A stretch of DNA of 8,811 nt, from contig CALXJL010000062.1 of the NCBI GenBank assembly GCA_944388615.1, positions 1-8,811 on the forward strand, in the 5' to 3' direction. The number at the start of each line of letters is the position of its first letter. Position 1 is the first letter of the stretch. Both the position numbers and the translations under genes were made by a program. The notes beneath the pieces are model-generated. The model saw only the letters and a list, made by a program, of their open reading frames with translations, was not told where the DNA came from and did not search any database. The stretch comes from an uncultured Clostridia bacterium. Its GTDB lineage: Bacteria; Bacillota; Clostridia; TANB77; CAG-508. Below are positions 1-6,997 of the stretch, piece by piece.

Positions 1-97
1 AGGAAATACCTGTACCCATGCCGAACACAGAAGTCAAGCTCTAATGTGCCGAAAATACTTGCGGGTTACCCTGCTGGGAAGATAGGTGATTGCCAGA
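1..97 (+). rRNA. rrf: 5S ribosomal RNA, 3' part (5' end outside window)
   Basis: The first bases match the conserved body of bacterial 5S rRNA: a CCTGTACCCATGCCGAACAC block, then AGAAGTCAAGCTCT, and a closing ATTGCCAGA that would pair with the missing 5' end. Roughly the first 20 nucleotides lie left of the window. The 3' boundary at about 97 is placed where the terminal stem sequence gives way to a T run. The RNA is part of the large ribosomal subunit. Its position implies that the 16S and 23S genes lie upstream and that this is the last gene of an rRNA operon. No tRNA gene follows it. Confidence 0.95.
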
Positions 98-112
98 TTT
101 TTTTTATTTTAT

Positions 113-161
113 AAAAAAGCAGAAATATAGATTTAAAAAAATCCATATTTGTGCTTTTTTT
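113..161 (+). terminator. Rho-independent terminator of the rRNA operon
   Basis: A long inverted repeat pairs 113-132 with 141-160 around an 8-base loop (TTAAAAAA). There are only two mismatches, at 122/151 and 129/144. The arms are A-rich on the left and end in a run of seven T on the right (155-161), as in an intrinsic terminator. It sits just after the 5S 3' end, where the rRNA transcript should stop. The stem is AT-rich apart from a GCA/TGC core, so its strength is uncertain. Confidence 0.8.
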
Positions 162-196
162 GTATAAATAGAATAAAAAAATTCATGGTTTAGTCT

Positions 197-246
197 TTAG
201 AATTTTGTTACTTCTTATTGTATAATTTTTACTAATTTGATATGAT
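197..246 (+). promoter_or_regulatory. Candidate sigma-A promoter(s) for priA-def-fmt
   Basis: Two overlapping candidates lie between the rRNA terminator and priA. One is TTGTAT (218-223), a 17-base spacer and TATGAT (241-246). The other uses a perfect TATAAT at 221-226, but its only -35 candidate is weak (TTAGAA at 197-202, 18-base spacer). Either would give a short leader before the priA start at 286. The region is so AT-rich that chance matches are expected, so this is a prediction from consensus only. The rest of the 162-285 gap shows no small gene. Confidence 0.4.
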
Positions 247-285
247 AACATAAATTGGAAGAAAGGGGATATAACTGCTAAAACA

Positions 286-2541
286 ATGATTGCACAAGTA
301 ATAATAAATCGTAATGCTAAAAAATTAGACAGATTATTTGATTATAATATACCAGTAGATATGGAAAATAAAATAAAAATAGGTTCAAGAGTATTAGTAC
401 AATTTGGGAATTCTAAAAGCTTGGAAGAAGCATTTGTTATATCTATTAAAGAAAAGTCAGAATACAAGGTAAAAAACATAGAAAAAGTAGAGGAACAAAC
501 ATATTTAGATATAAAAAAAGTTAATATGGCAAAATGGATTGCAAAAAGGTATTTTTCTAATATATCTGATGCAATAAATTTGTTATTACCACCTGGAACT
601 ACAAATAGAATAGTTTCAAATAGAGTAAAAGATAAATTAGAAAGTTATGTATTTTTAAATATCGATATAGATGAATTAATATCTAAATTAGAAAACAATG
701 AGATAAAATCCGATAAACAAAAAAGAGTTTTACAATTTCTTATTGATAATGATAATGTATCTTTATCAGATTTAATGTTGTTTACAGATGTATCAAGGGC
801 AATAGTAAATACTTTAATAAAAAAAGGATATTTAGTGATTGAAAAAAAAGAAATTTATAGAAATCCATTTAAAAATAAGAATATAACTCCAGATAAAAGT
901 TTAGAATTGACAAAAGAACAAGAAAACGCAAAAAAATCAATAGAAAAATCAATAAAAGAAAAGAGATATCAAGAATTTTTATTATTTGGAATAACTGGAT
1001 CGGGAAAAACAGAAATATATTTACAATTAATAGAAAAAATGATAAATGAAAATAAATCAAGTATTGTTTTAGTACCAGAGATTTCTCTTACTCCGCAGAT
1101 GATTGATAGGTTTATTGCGAGATTTGGAGAGGATCCTATTGCTGTTCTACATAGTAAATTATCTATTGGAGAAAGATATGATGAGTGGAAAAAAATAAAA
1201 GAAGGAAAGGCAAAGATAGTAATCGGCGCTAGATCTGCAATATTTGCACCTGTAGAAAATTTAGGATTAATTATAATAGATGAAGAACATGATTCATCAT
1301 ATAAATCTGAAATGAATCCAAGGTATGATGCAAAGGAAGTAGCAAGATATATTGCAAAAGAATTAAATATACCTTTAGTTTTAGGTAGTGCAACACCAGA
1401 TATGATATCATATTATAATGCAATAAATGGAAAGATAAAACTATTAGAATTAAAAAATAGAGCTAATAAATCTAAATTGCCAGATGTAGAGATTGTAGAT
1501 TTAAGAAGAGAACTGGCAAATGGAAATAGAAGCATGATAAGCGTGCAATTATATAAAGAGATTGAAGAAAATATAAAAAATAAGAGACAAACTATTTTAT
1601 TCTTAAATAGAAGGGGCTATTCAACATTTGTTATGTGTAGGGATTGTGGTTATACTGTAAAGTGTAGAAATTGTAATATAACTATGACATACCATATAAA
1701 ACAAAATAAAATGAAATGTCATTATTGTGGTTATGAAAGTTCTGCTCTTAAAAAATGTCCTGAATGTAATAGTGATAATATTCGTTATTTTGGTACAGGA
1801 ACACAAAAATTAGAAATGCAAATAAATAAGATGTTTCCAAATGCTTCAACTATAAGAATGGATATTGATACTGTAACAAAAAAGAATTCACATGAAGATA
1901 TTTTAAATAAATTTAGAGAAGAAAATATTGATATTTTGATAGGAACTCAAATGATTGTAAAAGGACATCATTTCCCTAATGTCACTTTGGTTGGAGTGAT
2001 TGCAGCAGATAGTAGTCTGAATATTGATGATTATAGGGCAAGTGAAAGGACATTTCAAATATTAACTCAGGTTGCAGGAAGAGCAGGAAGAGGTGAATTT
2101 CAAGGAAAAGTTATAATACAGACATATAATCCGGATAGTTTTAGTATTGAGTATGCAAGTAAACAAGATTATAAATTATTTTATAATACAGAGATACTTT
2201 TTAGAAAACAATTGAAATATCCGCCTTTTTGCGATATAATAATTATTGGAATTACTTCATTGAACGAAAATTTGCTACCTAAGGTATCGAATTATATATA
2301 TAATTTATTATATAAATTAAATGAAGAAAATCATCTAGAACTTGCTATATACAAACCATTACCGGCACCAATAGATAAAATAAAAAATAGATATAGATGG
2401 AGAATTATTTGTAAAGGAAATTATAATGAAAATATAAATAAAATATTACAAAATGTATTGGATGATGTGAGAAGCAAAAAAGTTAGTAGTAAAGATGATC
2501 TTAGAATAAATATAGAGGTAAATCCTAATAATATGATGTAA
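286..2541 (+). CDS. priA: Primosomal protein N' (PriA), replication-restart helicase
   Basis: PriA is a 3'-to-5' superfamily 2 DNA helicase. It recognises abandoned replication forks and reloads the replisome. The 751-residue protein is normal length and complete. The N-terminal DNA-binding domain opens with the typical LDRLFDYNIP (14-23). A winged-helix part follows. Walker A is GITGSGKTE (235-243) and Walker B is DEEH (332-335). Eight cysteines at 451, 454, 460, 463, 478, 481, 491 and 494 form the zinc-binding module. The C-terminal helicase lobe has GTQM (553-556) and QVAGRAGRG (595-603). The PAPIDKIKNRYRWR segment near the end is a PriA signature. The ATG at 286 puts the conserved N-terminus at the right place, but the nearest Shine-Dalgarno (AAAGGGG, 262-268) is 17 bases away, which is unusually far. 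It is the first gene of priA-def-fmt, an order known from many Firmicutes. Confidence 0.97.
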   Translation: MIAQVIINRNAKKLDRLFDYNIPVDMENKIKIGSRVLVQFGNSKSLEEAFVISIKEKSEYKVKNIEKVEEQTYLDIKKVNMAKWIAKRYFSNISDAINLLLPPGTTNRIVSNRVKDKLESYVFLNIDIDELISKLENNEIKSDKQKRVLQFLIDNDNVSLSDLMLFTDVSRAIVNTLIKKGYLVIEKKEIYRNPFKNKNITPDKSLELTKEQENAKKSIEKSIKEKRYQEFLLFGITGSGKTEIYLQLIEKMINENKSSIVLVPEISLTPQMIDRFIARFGEDPIAVLHSKLSIGERYDEWKKIKEGKAKIVIGARSAIFAPVENLGLIIIDEEHDSSYKSEMNPRYDAKEVARYIAKELNIPLVLGSATPDMISYYNAINGKIKLLELKNRANKSKLPDVEIVDLRRELANGNRSMISVQLYKEIEENIKNKRQTILFLNRRGYSTFVMCRDCGYTVKCRNCNITMTYHIKQNKMKCHYCGYESSALKKCPECNSDNIRYFGTGTQKLEMQINKMFPNASTIRMDIDTVTKKNSHEDILNKFREENIDILIGTQMIVKGHHFPNVTLVGVIAADSSLNIDDYRASERTFQILTQVAGRAGRGEFQGKVIIQTYNPDSFSIEYASKQDYKLFYNTEILFRKQLKYPPFCDIIIIGITSLNENLLPKVSNYIYNLLYKLNEENHLELAIYKPLPAPIDKIKNRYRWRIICKGNYNENINKILQNVLDDVRSKKVSSKDDLRINIEVNPNNMM

Positions 2542-2583
2542 GTAATGTAATTAGTGTTTTATACCAATAAGGGGGAATATTTT

Positions 2584-3060
2584 ATGGCAATAAGAAGAGT
2601 GATTGAAGTTGGAGATGAAGTCTTAAGAAAAAAAGCAAAAGAAGTAGAAAAAGTAGATGATAAAATAAGAGAATTACTAGATGACATGGTAGAGACAATG
2701 CATAAATTTAATGGGGTAGGTCTTGCTGCACCACAAGTTGGTATTTTAAAAAGAATAATAGTTATAGATTTATATGATGATAAAGGTCCAATAAAACTTG
2801 TTAACCCCGTAATAATAAAAGAAAAAGGAGAGCAAGAAGTAGAAGAAGGATGCTTAAGTTTTCCAAATCAATATGCAAAAATAATAAGACCAATGGAAGT
2901 AAAAGTAAAAGCATTGAATGAAAATGGAGAAGAAATAAAAATATCTGCAAAAGGACTATTAGCACAAGCACTAGCACACGAAATAGATCATTTGGATGGA
3001 ATACTATTCATAGACAAAATAATACCAGGCACACTAGAATTTATCGAACAAAATCAATAA
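2584..3060 (+). CDS. def: Peptide deformylase
   Basis: This metalloenzyme removes the formyl group from the N-terminal methionine of new proteins as they leave the ribosome. The 158-residue product carries all three family motifs: GVGLAAPQ (44-51), EGCLS (88-92, with metal ligand Cys90) and HEIDH (132-136, with ligands His132 and His136 and catalytic Glu133). The residue before the HEIDH motif is Ala instead of the more usual Gln, Cys or similar. I chose the ATG at 2584 because AAGGGGG (2569-2575) sits 8 bases before it and MAIRRV is a typical Def start. An in-frame GTG at 2554 would add ten residues unlike the family and has no ribosome site. The gap to priA is 42 bases and the gap to fmt 19 bases, so it is probably co-transcribed with both. 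Confidence 0.96.
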   Translation: MAIRRVIEVGDEVLRKKAKEVEKVDDKIRELLDDMVETMHKFNGVGLAAPQVGILKRIIVIDLYDDKGPIKLVNPVIIKEKGEQEVEEGCLSFPNQYAKIIRPMEVKVKALNENGEEIKISAKGLLAQALAHEIDHLDGILFIDKIIPGTLEFIEQNQ

Positions 3061-3079
3061 AGAGTAATAAGGAGTAATT

Positions 3080-4066
3080 ATGTTGAAAGTTTTATTTATG
3101 GGAACACCAGATTTTGCAAAAGAGTCTTTGGAAAGTTTGTATAATGCAAATTATGATATTGTGGGGGTAGTAACTAATGAGGATAAGCCAAAAGGTAGAG
3201 GAATGAAAATGTCTTATTCTCCTGTAAAAGAATTTGCTTTAAGTAAGGATTTGGGAATTTATCAACCTCATAAAATTAAGAATAATACAGAATTTATAGA
3301 ACAGATAAAAACATTAAATCCAGATGTTATCTGTGTTGTAGCATATGGAAAAATATTACCAAAAGAGATTTTAGATATACCGGCAAAAGGTTGTGTAAAT
3401 GTGCATGCATCTTTACTTCCTAAATACAGAGGAGCAGCTCCAATACAATGGGCTATAATTAATGGAGAAAGTGAAACTGGTATTACAACTATGTATATGG
3501 ATGAAGGGATGGATACAGGTGATATGCTCTTAACAGAAAAGGTGCAAATAGAAGATGATGAAACTACTGGAGAATTGTGGAATAGGCTTTCGAAAATAGG
3601 TGGAGAATTATTAGTTAAAACATTGAAAAAAATAGAGGATAATACAATTGTAAGAATAAAACAACCATCTGATTTTTCTATGGCTCCTATGTTAAAAAAA
3701 GAAATGGCAAAGTTAAATTGGGAGGAAATGTCTGCAAAGCAAATAAAAGATTTAGTAAGAGGTCTTAATCCAATAATGGGAACATATTCATATTTAGCAA
3801 ATAAAAAGATAAAGTTCTGGAGAGTTGATTGTTTATCACAAAATGATGTAATGGAAAAGTTTCCTGAACTAGAAGAATATTTATATAAAATGAAGGAAAT
3901 TATGCCGGGAACTGTGTTATTTTCAGATAATAAAAAAGGATTATTTGTTAAAGCAAAAGATGGGTATATAAGTGTACTTAAAATTCAAGAAAAAAATAAA
4001 AAAAAAATGAGTATATTTGATTTTCTAAGGGGAAATAAAATTAATGTAGGTGAAATATTTGAATAA
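3080..4066 (+). CDS. fmt: Methionyl-tRNA formyltransferase
   Basis: Fmt transfers a formyl group from 10-formyltetrahydrofolate to Met on initiator tRNA, which is the counterpart of the Def reaction encoded just upstream. The 328 residues cover the whole family length. The catalytic domain starts with LFMGTPDFA (5-13). It has the NVHASLLPKYRG stretch with Asn107 and His109, and MDEGMDTGD (140-148) with Asp145. These correspond to the Asn/His/Asp triad of E. coli Fmt with an offset of one. The C-terminal tRNA-binding domain (about 205-325) includes VRGLNPIMGTYSYL, PGTVL and a lysine-rich end. The start is clear: AAGGAG (3069-3074) lies 5 bases before the ATG. A run of ten A (3998-4007) lies in the lysine-rich stretch near the C-terminus. 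In many Firmicutes rsmB follows fmt, but here a terminator does. Confidence 0.97.
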   Translation: MLKVLFMGTPDFAKESLESLYNANYDIVGVVTNEDKPKGRGMKMSYSPVKEFALSKDLGIYQPHKIKNNTEFIEQIKTLNPDVICVVAYGKILPKEILDIPAKGCVNVHASLLPKYRGAAPIQWAIINGESETGITTMYMDEGMDTGDMLLTEKVQIEDDETTGELWNRLSKIGGELLVKTLKKIEDNTIVRIKQPSDFSMAPMLKKEMAKLNWEEMSAKQIKDLVRGLNPIMGTYSYLANKKIKFWRVDCLSQNDVMEKFPELEEYLYKMKEIMPGTVLFSDNKKGLFVKAKDGYISVLKIQEKNKKKMSIFDFLRGNKINVGEIFE

Positions 4067-4090
4067 GAAAGGATGTAAAAAATCTTATAG

Positions 4091-4122
4091 AAAAATGAGT
4101 GAAGAGATTCACTCATTTTTTT
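4091..4122 (+). terminator. Rho-independent terminator after fmt
   Basis: Bases 4091-4103 pair perfectly with 4108-4120, giving a 13-bp stem closed by the tetraloop GAGA (4104-4107), a GNRA type. Seven T (4116-4122) form the 3' arm and tail. It ends the priA-def-fmt transcript 25 bases after the fmt stop. The A5 at the left base is T5 on the other strand, so it may also stop the convergent rqcH transcript, though with a shorter T run. Confidence 0.92.
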
Positions 4123-4153
4123 GTCTAAAAGTATTAATTATGCCTATTTATTC

Positions 4154-5896
4154 TTATTTACAAGGTTGAACATTAGCAGTTTTATAGTTTGTATAAATTA
4201 CTTTTCCCGGTTTTGCACCAGATGGCTTTTTTACATATTTTACTAATGTATAGTCTACAGGTACATTACTTGAATTAGCTGCCTTACTGTGTTTTGCTGC
4301 TATTGATGCAACGATATTTATTGTGTCAATATCTATGTCATCCCCATTTGTTTGGAGTATAACATGACTACCATGTATATCCTGTGTATGAAACCAGTAA
4401 TCGTGATGTTTTGCTAATTTAGTGGTAAGGTAATCATTTTGTTTATTATTTTTTCCTACATATACAGTGTATCCATTAACAGTATATATAATTGGTTCAC
4501 CTAAATGATATTTGGAATCCAATAATTTTTTATTAACTCTATTATTTGATTTTTTCGATTGCATAATATTGGCTTTAGAATGTGCTAGATCTTTAAATAA
4601 TATATTTTCGCTAATTTCATTATTTATATTTTCTAAATCTGATAATGATGTTGATGCATCTAATTCATAAACTATAGTTTCTAAGTATTCAATTTCTTTT
4701 TCAGTTTCTTTTTTTTGTAAAGAAACAATCTCTAAAGCTTTTTTTAATTTATTATATTTTTTAAAATATAATTTTGCATTACCAGAAGGTGAAAGCTTTT
4801 TATCTAAAGGTATAGATATTAAATTATTATTATCATAATAATTTTCTAATTCAACTTTTTCTACATTTTCAGAAGGTAACTTATATAAATATGTTGTTAA
4901 TAATTCACCATATAATTTATATGTATCCATATTATTACATTCTTGTAATTTTAAATTTATATTATTTAATTTTTTTGTAATTTTTTTAGATGCATTTAAC
5001 ACTATTTTTAATAAATTAGATCTGTAAGATATGAATTTATCCAGATTTTCTTTATAAGTGTAAAAATCATCTAAAAAAAAGTTAGTCTGCGTATTATCAG
5101 GAAAATTAACATATTCTTCAATATTAGAAATATATTTAGTTGGTATAATAGAATAATCTTTTTTATTATTAATATATACACATTTACTATTTGGAAAATC
5201 AAGTACATCATTAAAATAGTTATATATTTTATTTAATGATGTCTCAGTACAATCATTAATATCTAATATTCGTATAGCAGTATCTACACAAGATTTACTA
5301 AAACCATTAAAAATATTACTAATTGAATTTAATGAGTTTTCTTTACTTACTAGCTCATAGAATTTATTGAAATTACAATCCATAAAAGAAAGTTTTGTGA
5401 TTTCAGGATAGATATATTCACGAGCAGGTAAAATATCTCTTGACGAGTGCGCAAATGAATCTAAATGCCTAAGACTATCTATAATTCTATCATTTTCATT
5501 AACTAGAATAATATTACTGTGTTTCCCCATTAATTCAACAATAAGTTTTTTATGTATTAAATCATTTAATTCATTATAACATTCTAATTCTATTGTAACT
5601 ACTCTTTCTAAGTCTGTAGTATGTATTTTCTTTATTTTAGAACCTATTAAATGTTTTCTAAGTAACATACAAAAATTAGGTGCAACTAATGGATTAGGTT
5701 TTGTATTAGTTGATAAATTCATTCTATAATTATTAGAAGATATAACAATATCTAAAGAATAATTTATTCCTCCCGAATAAATACTAAGAATAATTTCATT
5801 TTTATTAGGTTCAAAAATTTTATTAATTTTACCATCTATAATAGTATTATTTAATTCATAAATTACGTTTTTCAAAACAATTCCGTCAAAAGCCAT
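4154..5896 (-). CDS. rqcH: RqcH, ribosome quality-control NFACT protein (FbpA/Rqc2 family)
   Basis: RqcH binds 50S subunits that carry a stalled peptidyl-tRNA and directs addition of C-terminal alanine tails, which mark the chain for degradation. Older annotations call it fibronectin-binding protein A. The 580 residues match the usual 570 or so. The NFACT-N domain begins MAFDGIVL and has FCMLLRKH (75-82) and ELMGKHSNIIL. A helix-hairpin-helix-like part follows (about 180-235), then a long lysine- and glutamate-rich region likely to be coiled coil (about 280-430). NFACT-R/DUF814 (about 460-575) contains DYWFHTQDIHGSHV (499-512) and ends KPGKVIYTNYKT. The position equivalent to the Asp97-Arg98 pair of B. 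subtilis RqcH reads Glu97-Arg98, by my alignment from memory. The ATG is supported by AAAAGAGG on the minus strand (5914-5907), 10 bases upstream. The gene stands alone, convergent with fmt. Confidence 0.95.
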   Translation of the reverse strand: MAFDGIVLKNVIYELNNTIIDGKINKIFEPNKNEIILSIYSGGINYSLDIVISSNNYRMNLSTNTKPNPLVAPNFCMLLRKHLIGSKIKKIHTTDLERVVTIELECYNELNDLIHKKLIVELMGKHSNIILVNENDRIIDSLRHLDSFAHSSRDILPAREYIYPEITKLSFMDCNFNKFYELVSKENSLNSISNIFNGFSKSCVDTAIRILDINDCTETSLNKIYNYFNDVLDFPNSKCVYINNKKDYSIIPTKYISNIEEYVNFPDNTQTNFFLDDFYTYKENLDKFISYRSNLLKIVLNASKKITKKLNNINLKLQECNNMDTYKLYGELLTTYLYKLPSENVEKVELENYYDNNNLISIPLDKKLSPSGNAKLYFKKYNKLKKALEIVSLQKKETEKEIEYLETIVYELDASTSLSDLENINNEISENILFKDLAHSKANIMQSKKSNNRVNKKLLDSKYHLGEPIIYTVNGYTVYVGKNNKQNDYLTTKLAKHHDYWFHTQDIHGSHVILQTNGDDIDIDTINIVASIAAKHSKAANSSNVPVDYTLVKYVKKPSGAKPGKVIYTNYKTANVQPCK

Positions 5897-5931
5897 TTAA
5901 TTAAAACCTCTTTTCATAAATAATTTTTAAG

Positions 5932-5960
5932 ATTATATTACATAGTGCAAAAATATGCAA
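5932..5960 (-). promoter_or_regulatory. Predicted sigma-A promoter of rqcH
   Basis: Read on the minus strand, TTGCAT (plus-strand 5955-5960) is followed by a 17-base spacer and a perfect TATAAT (plus-strand 5932-5937). Transcription would start near 5925, giving a leader of about 30 bases that contains the AAAAGAGG ribosome site. The -35 box matches only its first three bases to consensus. The -10 box and the spacing are ideal. Confidence 0.65.
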
Positions 5961-5968
5961 ATTCTATC

Positions 5969-5997
5969 TTTACTTTTAAATTTAATATATATATAAT
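5969..5997 (+). promoter_or_regulatory. Predicted sigma-A promoter of the VanZ-Alg14/Alg13 unit
   Basis: TTTACT (5969-5974, four of six consensus bases), a 17-base spacer and a perfect TATAAT (5992-5997) lie just before the gene starting at 6020. The start point would be near 6004, leaving a leader of only about 16 bases with the AAAGGAG ribosome site (6007-6013). Its -35 box is separated by only 8 bases from the -35 box of the opposing rqcH promoter. Confidence 0.65.
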
Positions 5998-6019
5998 ATT
6001 TCAAAGAAAGGAGCTATAA

Positions 6020-6997
6020 ATGCAAGGAAGAAAGATTTTTTATATAAGACTTATACTAGTAATTTGTATATTAATAAACTGTATTACGATATTTAAATTT
6101 TCGTCAGAAAACAGCGAAATATCTACATCAAGAAGTAGAAATTTTATTTCAATATTCATTAATAAAAGTGTTGATGATACAGGTAAAGAAGAAATTATAA
6201 ATAATGTAGAAACAATAATAAGGAAGTTAGCTCATGTTTTTATTTATATGTGCCTAGGATTTCTTATAGCTAACTATATAAATACATATAATACTAAAAA
6301 CAAAACAATAATTAAGACTACTATTATTTTAGGATATATATATTCATGTTTAGATGAAATACATCAATTATTTATTCCTGGAAGAAGTGGTGCATTTATA
6401 GATACATGTATAGATACGTTAGGGCTAATAATTGGTATAATGATATTTTTGTGTGTTAGATGGTTAGTATTACAATATAAAAATATGAAAAATGGCAAAA
6501 TTAATAATATTACCGAGAAAAAAGAAGATAAGAAAAAAGTACTATTTATATCTAGCACAGGAGGCCATCTTTCAGAATTATTAAATTTAAGTCCTTTATT
6601 TGAAGAATATGATTATACTATAGTTACAGAAAAAAATAATATATCTTTAAATGAAAAATATCCAAATAGAGTAGAATATTTAAAATATGGAACAAAAAAG
6701 AACTTATTAAAATATATATATATTTTTACTGCAAATTGTATAAAAAGTTTTAAAATACTTTTCAAAAAAACTCCGGATGTAATTGTAACAACAGGAACAC
6801 ATACAGCTGTACCAATGTGTTATATAGCAAAAATATTATTTGGCAAAAAAATAATATATATTGAAACTTTTGCAAATATAGAAACTAAAACAGTAGCAGG
6901 AAGATTAGTATATCCAATTAGTGATGTATTTGTGGTTCAATGGAAAGAATTACAAAAAAAATACCCAAAATCTGTATGTTGGGGGGGAATTTATTAA
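6020..6997 (+). CDS. VanZ-like membrane domain fused to Alg14-like glycosyltransferase subunit
   Basis: The 325-residue protein joins two families. Residues 1-151 look VanZ-like. They have hydrophobic segments near 7-25, 70-88, 97-111 and 131-151, an FKFSSENSE motif (25-33), RKLAHVFIY (68-76) and DEIHQLFIPGR (112-122) followed by IDTCIDTLG. A charged, lysine-rich linker (152-172) leads to an Alg14/PssD/Cps14F-like domain (173-325) with STGGHL (179-184), TTGTHTAVP (257-265), IETFA (281-285) and VVQW (305-308). Alg14-type subunits normally anchor the Alg13-type catalytic partner at the membrane and help bind the UDP-sugar. Here the VanZ part presumably supplies the anchor (inference). VanZ itself is linked to low-level teicoplanin resistance, but nothing here supports a resistance role. 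The AAAGGAG site 6 bases before the ATG fixes the start. No ribosome site precedes the internal ATG at the linker, so a true fusion is likely. The stop overlaps the next start. Confidence 0.88.
   Translation: MQGRKIFYIRLILVICILINCITIFKFSSENSEISTSRSRNFISIFINKSVDDTGKEEIINNVETIIRKLAHVFIYMCLGFLIANYINTYNTKNKTIIKTTIILGYIYSCLDEIHQLFIPGRSGAFIDTCIDTLGLIIGIMIFLCVRWLVLQYKNMKNGKINNITEKKEDKKKVLFISSTGGHLSELLNLSPLFEEYDYTIVTEKNNISLNEKYPNRVEYLKYGTKKNLLKYIYIFTANCIKSFKILFKKTPDVIVTTGTHTAVPMCYIAKILFGKKIIYIETFANIETKTVAGRLVYPISDVFVVQWKELQKKYPKSVCWGGIY
6955..6988 (+). other. Possible -1 slippery sites at the Alg14/Alg13 junction
   Basis: Near the end of the Alg14-like frame lie A AAA AAA (6955-6961, inside an A8 run from 6954) and G GGG GGA (6982-6988, from a G7 run at 6981-6987). 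Both are phased so that the zero-frame codons fit the X XXY YYZ pattern. In the -1 frame there is no stop between them and the Alg13-like start at 6997, so a -1 slip at either would fuse the proteins. The G tract also acts as Shine-Dalgarno for the second gene, 9 bases before its ATG. I see no strong hairpin downstream. Ordinary translational coupling is the simpler explanation. Confidence 0.4.

Noticed and set aside
869..1060. Minus-strand open frame inside priA
   Set aside because: It is a low-complexity Phe/Leu/Ile reading of the complement of the A-rich priA sequence, with no ribosome site or family motif.
1621..1806. Minus-strand open frame opposite the PriA zinc module
   Set aside because: It is an antisense reading of the Cys-rich codons, and the sense frame has all PriA motifs.
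2554..2583. Ten-residue N-terminal extension of Def from a GTG start
   Set aside because: It has no ribosome site and no family similarity. The ATG at 2584 has AAGGGGG 8 bases upstream and the usual MAIRRV start.
4071..4078. GGATGTAA after fmt as a minimal start-stop regulatory ORF
   Set aside because: The GG touches the ATG with no spacing, and only a terminator follows, so there is nothing for it to regulate.
6020..6475. VanZ-like domain as a glycopeptide resistance gene
   Set aside because: There are no vanH/A/X/R/S genes nearby, and VanZ-like domains are widespread in Firmicutes without a resistance role.
6364..6558. Minus-strand open frame inside the VanZ-Alg14 gene
   Set aside because: It is antisense to a well-supported coding sequence, with no ribosome site or recognisable domain.
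6940..6996. Longer start for the Alg13-like protein at ATG 6940
   Set aside because: The family begins at MIFVTVG. The extra residues are the out-of-frame reading of the Alg14 C-terminus, although the open frame matters for the slippage idea.
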